Below are positions 51,433 through 61,000 of a stretch of 64,000 nucleotides of DNA, one piece after another. The notes beneath the pieces are model-generated. The model saw only the letters and a program-made list of their open reading frames with translations, was not told where the DNA came from and made no database searches. The translations under genes and the position numbers were made by a program. Every line of letters starts with the position of its first letter. The first letter of the stretch is position 1. Location of the stretch: positions 558,001-622,000 of the forward strand of contig JAPEIS010000008.1 of assembly GCA_029531795.1 (NCBI GenBank), given 5' to 3'. This DNA comes from Sclerotinia nivalis (taxonomy: Eukaryota; Ascomycota; Leotiomycetes; Helotiales; Sclerotiniaceae).

Positions 51433-53290
51433 TTATGCATAACACAATCTCCCGTCTTCAGCCACACTCAACGCATCACTCCCCACAGCCGCGTGAGTCC
51501 ACAAAATATGTTCTGCATCATATTTGTTCTTGATCGCATTCAATTTATCGTAGTTTTCTCCAAAATAATCCCATTTGTACTCAGGATTGTCAAAGGTTGC
51601 CTCGTTCATATAACTCCCACCGCCCGGCGTCAAAGCCCTAAATCCATCCTGCCACCCATTGATCGTGGCTTGGTTATCGCGCATCACATCCCATGTTGCA
51701 TTGTCTGCCAATGTAAGGCCAAAGTTCATTGCGAACAAAGAGTCCCGCCATGCTGGAAGGACAGAATTAAAGCCTCTGGTGCCGCCGATGCGCTTGTATG
51801 TTACATTCGAGGCCAGGAAAACGAATTCCGCGTCGCTGTAATTGCTTACGATGGCCCGGACTGCGTTGACAAATTCTTGTAGCTTGGTATCATCCTCCAC
51901 GAGCGAGCGCGGGATCAAGCGGTCGTTTACTGATAAGTTGTTGGGAATTGGGTCGGCTCCCACAAAGTAATTGTAATGCTCTAAGAAAGTCGGGAATACA
52001 TTGGTTTCATTTGTGCTGAGCGAAATGTTAAGCGTTTTGAGTTCGTCGAGAAAGGGGAGAAGAGCGGTTGTCAAGTCGTCTGCTGTCGCACCCGGCCAGG
52101 TGGCGAAATCAAGTATAAAATACTCGTTGGTGAGGTCGATGATGGTTTTGAGTCCGGGTATGGTATCAAGCACAAGCAGATGCTTCAGCCATGCTCGAAC
52201 AGCTGACCAGAATGCCTCTGGGTTAGAGTTTTCAATCAAGAATGTTGAACCAGCGACAGGGCCGTCGGCATGCGCTTTGACTGTGACCGAGAGAACTACA
52301 GCATAGTTTCCTGGACCGCCACCGCTCAGCGCCCAGTACAAGTCCTCGTTTTGAGTGGGCGTAGCAGTGAGAAGAGACCCGTTTGCGGTAACGACCTCAA
52401 ATTCCAACGCATTATCAGCACCGAGTCCATAAGCTGATGTTAAAGGTCCATGGCCGCCGCCAGGGAGCCATCCGCCAGCCAAGCCGACAGTCGGACAGGA
52501 TCCACCGGTTACACGCAAACCGTGTTCACTGGCCACCTCATAGGCCTCGAGAACCTGCACGCCAGCGCCAGCCCGCAACGCAGGGCCGGTATAGTGAGCA
52601 CTGCTATAGTTAAAAAAGGATTTGCCATTCAGATTGTGCATCCATAATGCCAAAGAGCCCTTGCCCGCTGATCGTCCAAGTTGGTCGTGACCGGTGTTTT
52701 TGATTGTGACTCGGATGTTTTTCTCTGTAGCGAATTGGAGACCAGCGACCACAGTAGCTGCGTCGGACACATTAATTGCGTACTGGGCTACATTCCCAAG
52801 AGTACAAGTTCCGGTTCCGTTTGGACCTAAATATTGACTGAATGGACTGCAAGAGTTGTTTTGCCAATAGGGACTCATAATATTCACAGGGTCGCGGATA
52901 CTAAAAGCAGTATTAACTTCCATGAATAGATAGAAGGTGTTTGCCAAGCGATCTCAAATATGTAGAATATCACTAACAATAGAATGATTTTAGGGTGTAT
53001 TTCACTTACTAGGGCTCTTGATCCTCCCATTCATCCGCGAGCATGGTGCATATCGTAGGGTCGTAGCCGGGATCGGAGCAAGGCTGAGCCAAAGGAACTC
53101 CGCGAATGAGTCTTCCGCCAATTGTTTGATTTAGCTTCTCCCATTCCTCGTCACTAGGCCACACAGCATCACCTGGCATGTAACGACATGCAGGTACCGT
53201 TGTCGATTCGTTGCCCGAAGCAGCTGCGATCACCAAGAATGTGGAAATAACCGCCAAGGTGTTAATGCAAGATAACATCTTTGCATGCAT
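51433..53290 (-). CDS. Secreted FAD-linked oxidoreductase, berberine-bridge type
   Basis: Model: complement(join(51433..52900,53010..53290)), 582 residues; the 109-bp intron has donor GTAAGT and acceptor TTTTAG. Residues 1-25 form a signal peptide (INTLAVISTFLVIAAASG), so the enzyme probably acts in the secretory path or outside. The FAD-binding PCMH domain covers about 120-310. It contains NTGHDQLGR (His165) and GGSCPTVGLAGGWLPGGGHG (Cys229), the positions that bind FAD covalently in bicovalent family members. The BBE C-terminal domain at about 520-582 ends with YMNEATFDNPEYKWDYFG-like sequence and DGRLC. Such enzymes use O2 to oxidise alcohols or to form C-C or C-N bonds, and are common in fungal metabolite clusters. 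It is divergent from the P450 gene. The substrate is unknown; the frame is intact. Confidence 0.9.
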
Positions 53291-54073
53291 TGAAACTTGC
53301 TGGAAAACACGAAATAGTCAAACAGCCAATTGGAAATACACAACCTTGTAAAATTGTTGAGATTCTAAGAAACATCGAAGTAATATCTTTTATATGAATT
53401 ATTTATTGCTTCTCTCCCTCTCGAAAACGCTCCTCATTCTGTGCCGCATTCTATCCATTTTTTCCAGCTGCTGATAGTCTTCCTTCAAAAGCTATTCCTT
53501 CACGCTTAATTTGGAAATGAAAAGGAAAATCAGATTTGGCCAGGCATTTACTGGCTCATGAATCTTACGAACTAGCTCGTGGCTTCCATGACTTGGTAAG
53601 CTCGGTAAGAATTGATTTCGTGGATCAGCTGCAAATTACCCAACTGATCCACGATCTAGATGTCCCAAAAAGATTTGACCAACGGCTTCAGCTTTTCCGA
53701 GGCGTTCAATATCTTACGCGTTTCGTAGGCTGAACCTTACGGCACAGCAGAATACGACCACGAGTTCGGAGAATAAAGATAATTGCATTAGCAAAGAACC
53801 GACCCCCAAACGGTAACGAATTCAGAAGTTAGAAATAAGTAATATTTGGCAAGCAGTCAGCAATTTCGAGTCATCAGTGTAAGAATTCATAAGCTTTCTT
53901 CAACTTGATTACCGGTAATAAAATAAGCAACAATTGCGACTTATTATCTGGTCAGCAAAAGATTACAGTCTTACTGATAGAACACATCGGTTCGCTCCGG
54001 AAAACCCCCCGAAATTTGGGTGTTCAAGCAATCATTTTGTTCCCAAAATAAACTGGGAAATTTACATTTTGCC
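53291..54073. promoter_or_regulatory. Divergent promoter between FAD oxidoreductase and P450
   Basis: This 783-bp spacer separates two divergent genes and probably serves both. It holds a CGG-N6-CCG site at 53988-53999, a spacing used by some Zn2Cys6 regulators, 75 bp before the P450 start. An 11-bp perfect inverted repeat lies at 53618-53628 and 53644-53654 (TCGTGGATCAG / CTGATCCACGA). A stretch at 53536-53733 is open on the plus strand, and a minus-strand reading also looks coding-like (VDQLGNLQLIHEINSYRAY); I treat it as a relic. No intact gene is seen. Confidence 0.5.
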
Positions 54074-55971
54074 ATGATGGATCAAGCTTTGAAGTTTCGT
54101 GAATATCTCTTTACACAAGAGCCAAAGTCGTTGATATGGATGCTCTGTTTCATTCTCGGTCTTTCGTACATTTTATATTGGATCGGCCAAATCATTTATC
54201 GTTTGACTTTGCATCCCCTCGCTCGCTTTCCTGGCCCATTTCTATGTCGCATCGGTTACCTTCAACAATGCTATTATGAAGCTATTTTGAATGGCAAATT
54301 CATTGAAAAGATCCCAGATTATCATCGTAAATATGGTGTGCCCCTTTCTTTCGTTTTTCTATAAGTAATAATTATGTTTTAACTCCAAATTTAGGACCTA
54401 TTGTCAGAATTAATCCGAACGAGGTTCATATTAATGACCACTTGGTCTTTCATGAGTATGTTTTTGCAAAAAAAAAAATCCAGCGATGCCTTGCGAACTT
54501 ACATATTACTCAGAATATACAAGCAAAACTCGAGTTTCACAAAAGACCCATTATCATACGCACTGGGAGTCTCACGTGCCATGGCTTTCACCATCCCTGT
54601 TGAGGAACACAAATTAAAGCGACAAACACTCGACCCAAGCTTTTCCAAGCGTCGTGTAAATCAGATGGAGGATGGCTTGTATGAGGAACTTGAACGCGTT
54701 TTTGATAAGATCAGTGAATATGGGGGGAAAGGAGAGAACGTTCCCATTGCAGAGCTGTATTTCTGTTATACTGTAAGTGAAGATTTGTACAAGGAAATGT
54801 CCATGCAGAACCGGATCAAATCTCCTATAAATATATGTTGACATAAAGTGCAGGGCGACATCATTTCTCATTATCTCTTTGGAAAGAGCTTAAACTTAAT
54901 CTCAGCGCCCAACTTCATTGAAAAAGCTGAGCAAATGCGATCTTTCACTCGAGGCGTTTGGGTTTCGATGCATTTCCCACTCATCCGAAGCGCTATTCTC
55001 AGCGCGCCTCGGTGGGTGGTAGCTTTTATGAACGATGCTTGGGTGAAGGTTTTCTGGTTTTGTGAGGATCTTGCAAGGCAAGCAATCGCGCAATTCGATG
55101 AAGAAAGAGCTGGTGAACAGAATCCAAGCGAGGAGACGATTTTTGATCGTCTATTACTCGCTAATTCCCGTCGAATAGAGAAAGGCAAGAAGGCAAAACC
55201 GCTCACTTTCGAGGAGCTTGCTTATGAAAGTGTCGCTACTTTGAATGCTGGGACTGAACCTACTGCCACCATGATGACATACGCTACGTACTTTTTTCTT
55301 CGATTTCCTGAAGTACAGGATAGAATTCTGAAGGAGCTTGGTTCGGTCGAATTGGACAAACGTGGTAGATTGCCACTACAAAAAGTAGAGGTATTGCCTT
55401 ACTTTGTGAGAAAACCCCCAATATTTCGGCCTTAAACTATATACTGACTCTGCAGACGGGATTTGTTCGAGAAACTCTTCGCTTCATGCCACTTGTTCCA
55501 GGACGTCTTCCTCGTACTGTACCAAAAGGTGGCCTTTACGTGCCTGCTGCAAAGAGAACCATTCCCGAAGGTTCTATCATCGGTATCAGCCATTTAGCTC
55601 TGCACGAGAACCCTGAAATATTTATACAGCCTCGCAAATTCTTGCCGGAGCGTTGGATTGGCGAAGAGGGCAAAGAACTTAACCACTGGCTGTTATCCTT
55701 TTCAAAGGGCAGGACAGACTGCATCGGAAAGAAGTAAGTACACAATCACCTTCTCAGAATTTGCTCCAAAATCATCTGACGATCGTGGTATGAATTTAGT
55801 CTTGCATATGCCGAGATGCATCTTGTATTAGCCAATTTGTTCACGCGTTTTGATCTTGAGCTGGCTCCCGGTAGCCATAATGACATGCAATGGATGGATC
55901 GAGTTATCGTCCACCCCAAGCATAATTTACGCATTAAAGTCAAGCCGAAGCAAATCAAAAAGGTGACTTGA
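54074..55971 (+). CDS. Cytochrome P450 monooxygenase
   Basis: Model: join(54074..54335,54395..54455,54514..54772,54854..55405,55456..55733,55800..55971), 527 residues; all five introns (50-81 bp) keep frame with GT-AG ends. The ATG could be 54074 or 54077. An N-terminal membrane anchor covers about 14-38 (SLIWMLCFILGLSYILYWIG), followed by the hinge HPLARFPGP. The I-helix oxygen-binding motif AGTEPT is at about 326-331, the K-helix ExxR is RETLR (Glu384, Arg387), and PERW is at 442-445. The haem loop is FSKGRTDCIGK with Cys467 as ligand. It should be an ER-anchored class II enzyme that hydroxylates or otherwise oxidises a hydrophobic product, here most likely the polyketide. Length is typical. 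The CYP family cannot be fixed by eye. Confidence 0.92.
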
Positions 55972-56351
55972 TATACGTGTATTTTTGAGATTGAGCATCA
56001 AGAATATAACATTTGAACCTTTAAAAGCGCTGTTCCCAAACGTCGAAGGCAATAATCAAACGATTCAAATGTGCAAAGATACTTAGAAATTCCCATTCTC
56101 AATGCATTTTTGAAGCGTTTTGAAAATTATATGCTTGAAGTCAGCTACTTTCCAAAATCACTGTAGGTTTTGAAAAATACCAATTATTGGATTTGCAATC
56201 CAAAAGATAATGAAACTTTGGTCTTTCTCTCCAAATTAAAGAATTTTCAAACCCAATAATTTTTACTTGTGATCTCGAATCAAGAAAAATTAAGCGGGAT
56301 TGACTTTCAATTACAGACTGAAGATAGGTATGTTTAGATTTATAACCTTTA
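55972..56351. other. Convergent spacer between P450 and hydrolase
   Basis: The two genes converge here, so both transcripts should end in this AT-rich 380 bp. A perfect small hairpin TTGGATT-TGC-AATCCAA sits at 56187-56203. No coding sequence is recognised. Confidence 0.4.
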
Positions 56352-57392
56352 TTAAATCGTGCTCGCAAGTGCTTCTTTCAAAAACCCCACTGTCGCAGCC
56401 ACCATTTCTTTCGATCCCTCGCCGGTAGCAATGTTAAGATGTCCTTTGCCTTTCGCGAAATACTCCCTTTTAGGACTTTGAATCCTCGCGAAAGCCTCCC
56501 TCTGCTCCTTCGGTGGCGATATATCATCCAGTTCTGGAATGATAATCATAACTGGTGTCCGTATCATGTCCATATACTCTTTAGGGCGGAACATGGCCAA
56601 TTTCTGATATGTTTGCAATGTTAGACAATCACGGAAGTCGGGGTGGCCCAGCTTGGACGCGGCTTTCATGAGATTGTACGCCTCGACTCCTCCAGGTCCT
56701 CCAGCACCACCCATGCCGATTGGGTTATCGCCTTTAGGAGTGAAGGGCGCAAGTTGGTAAGGCTCATTACCTCTGAGCTGCGACACGCGATCCTTGATTA
56801 GCTGCGCATACGCTCTATCTGCTTTGTGGGGCTTCACGTAACTGAAAAGCGGGCACACCATGACTACAGCCTTGGGTCTTCGGTCAACTGCCGCTGAACA
56901 TGCACTGACAACGCCGCCAAAGGACATACCCCAGAGCACGATGCTCTTAGGGTCCACACTGGGGAGGCCCGCCACGTATGTGTATATATCTAGCGATGAA
57001 GCTGTTTAGAACCAAGTGTCTTGACTCAAATCTCCCCTGCCGCGACCAAACTCACCTGACAAATCCTCGGCCATTTGAAGCGGGTCGATTAGGTTTCGCG
57101 GCTGTCCGCCACTGGCTCCAACACTGCGAGCGTCGTAAAGGAACACGTTAAAGCCAGAAGCCTGAAACGCTTCGGCAACTTCTGGGAGCGTCAATTCTTT
57201 GACGCAGTTGAACTACACAGAAAAGTGAGCTTAACAAACCAAATTTCAAAAACAGAAAAGCTGCAAGGAACGTACACCATGGGACATTATTATAGCCGGT
57301 GCTGGTCCATCGACAGTATAAAGCCATCCTGCGATGGTAGTGCCATCAATAGTCTTGCATTCAGCCGGTTGATAGCGCTGGAAAAATACCAT
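56352..57392 (-). CDS. Alpha/beta hydrolase, polyketide-transferase-like
   Basis: Model: complement(join(56352..57001,57056..57212,57276..57392)), 307 residues; introns of 54 and 63 bp with donors GTGAGT and GTACGT. The protein starts MVFFQRYQPAECKTIDGTTI. The nucleophile elbow is WGMSFGG (GxSxG, Ser about 133). The acid is probably in PELDDISPP and the catalytic His in GKGHLNI near the C-terminus. An early block SHGFNCVKELTLPEVAEAFQ followed by DARSVGASGGQPRNLIDP resembles the dienelactone-hydrolase/X-Pro-dipeptidase-like family that includes the fumagillin polyketide transferase. Members move or release polyketide acyl chains from a PKS without its own thioesterase. It is divergent from the PKS and about 630 bp away, which supports a partner role. 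An ordinary ester hydrolase remains possible. Confidence 0.88.
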
Positions 57393-58021
57393 CGTGATGA
57401 AAGCAAAAGTCTGACCTTCAAAGTTGCGAGAATAACAAATTTGAGAATGTCATACTATTAGATATCGGTACAATGATTTATATGGAAACGCTCGGAGCGA
57501 TAGGCCACCAGGATTTGCCTCTCGAAGTATCATGCAAGATAAGGAATTACAATAATAATACGATTGCCTCAGTAATCATGCTTTATCATTCTTACAATAA
57601 CGGCAATGCAAAGTAAGATGATGAAGCTTACTCAAATCAAAAAAGCGATAATTTCAAAAACGAATAATAGTAATTTTGTAAGCTTATTCATTTTAGATGG
57701 AAAACGCAATGATAAACGTGATTACTACCAGAAGAGATTAAAGATAAGTGCAGGAGTAATAATGATACTTGTTAATACAGAATACAGCAATCATGATTAC
57801 AAAAATAATTATATCTGTAAATGAAAAATATTACTTCTAATAGCAACCTAAAAGAATAAGCCAACAAATTCAGCACAGCTTTCATAAAAAGTAAGAAGTC
57901 ATACTGATCATAAGATACAATAAGATCGTACAATTCCCACGAAATACAGAATTTACCCTCGTTCCGAATAGCAAGATTTATAATAAAATAGACTTTTGTT
58001 CACTCGCGTTGTACGATTATC
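57393..58021. promoter_or_regulatory. Divergent promoter between hydrolase and PKS
   Basis: This 629-bp spacer is fairly AT-rich and holds no supported gene. It carries an 11-bp palindrome CGCTC-G-GAGCG at 57489-57499, about 100 bp upstream of the hydrolase start, a candidate regulator site containing CGG. Shared control of hydrolase and PKS is likely from the arrangement. Confidence 0.45.
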
Positions 58022-61000
58022 ATGGCGAAAACGCGCTTCCAACAAGAACCTGTCGCCATCGTAGGCTTTGCGTGCAGGCTTCCGTAAGTCGGTCCAATCT
58101 TGAGAGAAATATTGATTCTCCGTCTTTGATATTTTACTTGAGCCATTATTTCAAAAGGAAATAGAGATTTTTCTAGAACTTCTCCTTTTGAAATATCATG
58201 TTGACTCAATTCCTTATACCAAAGCAAGAGGCAATCAGCTGACTTTATAATTTCATAGTGGAGGCAATCATTCTCCTCAGAAGCTTTGGGACTTTTTGGA
58301 GCGAGGAGAGATAGCGTCGAATAAGGTACCTCAGACACGATTCAATATTAACGGCCATTACGATGGTTCTCACAAGCCAGGTACCATGCGCCCAAAAGGA
58401 GGCATGTTCCTTGGCGACATAGATCTGGCCGATTTTGATGCCGGTTTCTTTGAGATCTCAGGTACCGAGGCTATTGCGATGGATCCTAATCAACGCCAAA
58501 TGCTGGAAGTGGTTTTTGAAGGGTTGGAGAATGCAGGCATTCCATTGGAAAAGTTAGATGGAGCGCCAGTGGCGTGTTTCGTAGGATCTTATGCGTCCGG
58601 TAACCGTTCTTCATAAAAACATACAAATAAGGGTGAACTGACGATTACAGATTATGGGGACATGCAAAACAGAGATGCCGAAGATCGACCTGCCAATTGC
58701 GCGATAGGTGTTGGTCGTGCAATCATGGCGAACCGTCTCAGTTATTTCCTTAATATCAAGGGTCCTAGTATCACCATTGACACGGCTTGTTCAGGAAGTT
58801 TGGTCGGTCTTGACTTGGCTTGCCGCTCGTTACAATCAGGCGAGGTCGATGCAGCAATCGTCGCTACAAGCAACTTCTATCTCAACCCGGATCATGTTAT
58901 GGATGCTGGTAACGTGGGCCAGGCACATTCCCCCACAGCACTGTGCCACACATTCGATGCCGACGCTGATGGATATGTAAAAGCCGAGGCAGTAAGCTGT
59001 GTCATTGTCAAGAGACTAGCAGATGCCATTCGAGATCGTGACCCGATTAGAGCTATTGTCAGAGGGTCAGCGTCTAACAGCAACGGACGAACAGGAGGTA
59101 TTGCAAGTCCAAGTGGTGAAGCTCAGGCGGCCGCTATCCGTTCAGCCTATGCCAATGCTGGAATTACAAGTTTCAACGATACCGCTTATCTCGAGTGTCA
59201 CGGTACAGGTACACAGGCTGGTGATCCCACCGAAGTTAATGGTGCTGGTTCCGTCTTCGCAGCAACACGTGAGGCAGACAGACCACTCATTATCGGCTCG
59301 ATCAAGTCCAATGTTGGGCATTCTGAGCCAGCCGCTGGTATCTCTGGACTTATGAAAGCAATTATGTCTATGGAAAAGGGCATCATCCCGGGCAACCCGA
59401 CTTTCATCAAGCCAAATCCTAAAATCGACTTCGCCGCGAACAAAGTCAAGGCCTCACGAACGGCTATCGCGTGGCCCGATGCGGGCTACCCAGTTCGTCG
59501 TGCCAGTGTTAATTCTTTTGGCTACGGCGGATCCAATGCTCACGCCATTCTTGAGCAACCAGCTATCAACGCCCGAAATAACCATGCATCCTCTTACAAA
59601 GCTATGGAAGACGAGGATAGTTTGGAGGAGGAGGAGCCTGTAAGACCACATGTGCTCGTGCTGTCTGCAAACGACGCCACCTCACTTAAAGCTATGATCC
59701 AATCATTAAGCAACCACCTTATCAACCCGCGTGTCAAAGTCAGCCTACCAGATCTTGCATACACACTTTCTGAGCGCCGAACAAGACTTTGGCATCGTGC
59801 ATTTGTCACAACACGCACCACCGAGATTGAGGAGGATGATTTCATTATAGCTAAGCAGAGCTCAGCACCACCCAAGATCGGCTTTATCTTCACTGGCCAG
59901 GGTGCTCAGTGGCCGCAGATGGGTAAGGATCTGCTGGAATATTTCCCTTGGACAAAATCAATACTTGAGGAGCTCGACCTGGTTCTCCAAGCTCAAGCTG
60001 AACCACCAAAATGGTCTCTGGTTAGAGAATTGAGCGAACCGCGCACCGCAGAACATCTCCGTCAGCCAGAGTTCTCGCAGCCTCTTGTTACAGCGCTTCA
60101 GATATGCATCCTTGCTGTGCTGGACTCATGGGGTGTGAAAGCTAGCAGTGTTGTAGGCCATTCATCCGGTGAGATTGCCGCTGCATACGCTGCTGGCTTT
60201 CTCGACCGCGCCGGCGCCATCAAGGCAGCCTTCTATAGAGGCCAAGCCGCCGTCAACCGCAAGGCCGAAGCTGAAGCTAATGTTGGTATGCTTGCTGTTG
60301 GTCTAGGTACCGAGGCCATCGCACCCTATCTGGAGAAATACTCTGGAAGTGTGTGGATTGCTTGCTTTAACAGTCCCATCACCTTAACCATTTCCGGGAA
60401 GAAACCCGCGCTCGAAGCCTTGGCCGAAGATATCAAGACTGCTGGCCACTTCGCCAGACTGGTACAAGTTGACTTAGCCTACCACTCACAACTTATGGAC
60501 GTGATTGGAGAGGAATACAACAAGCTCCTTACAACTGACGAGAAGTTCAACGCGCTTGCAGGCTCATCCAGTGTTTCTTGGGTTTCGTCTGTTACAGGAG
60601 AAAAGAAGGAGACAGCGTCCGATGCCCTTTATTGGAAGACTAACATGATCTCACCTGTCCGTTTCGCTGAAGCACTCAAGGAGCTAGTCACGAAAGACTC
60701 ACCGGATTACCTCATCGAGATTGGTCCATCAGGCGCTCTTGCAGGCCCTGTTTCCCAGGTCCTCAAGGCTCTTCCAAACGGCGGAGATGTTGCGTATACT
60801 GCGGCATGGTCCCGTGGGGCCAATGCTGGCAAGTCTCTCTTTGACGTTGCCGGCCGTCTTTTCCTTACCGGTGCGCCCGTTGACTTGTCTCTGGTGAACG
60901 AGTATGACATCAACTTAACTCGCATCATTATTGATCTCCCCAATTACTCCTGGAACCATTCGGTCAAATACTGGCATGAGAACGAGGCCAGTAGAGACTG

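Noticed and set aside
51493..52647. Several plus-strand frames within the FAD oxidoreductase
   Set aside because: They are shadows of the conserved minus-strand gene.
53536..53733. Independent 65-codon gene in the FAD/P450 spacer
   Set aside because: No recognisable domain or intron; kept only as a possible relic inside the promoter region.
58000..58338. Minus-strand 112-codon frame over the PKS start
   Set aside because: It spans exon 1, intron 1 and exon 2 of the PKS in reverse and lacks any recognised feature.
59023..59355. Alternative frames inside the PKS
   Set aside because: They lie within the KS-coding exon and have no domain content; the PKS frame holds all catalytic motifs.
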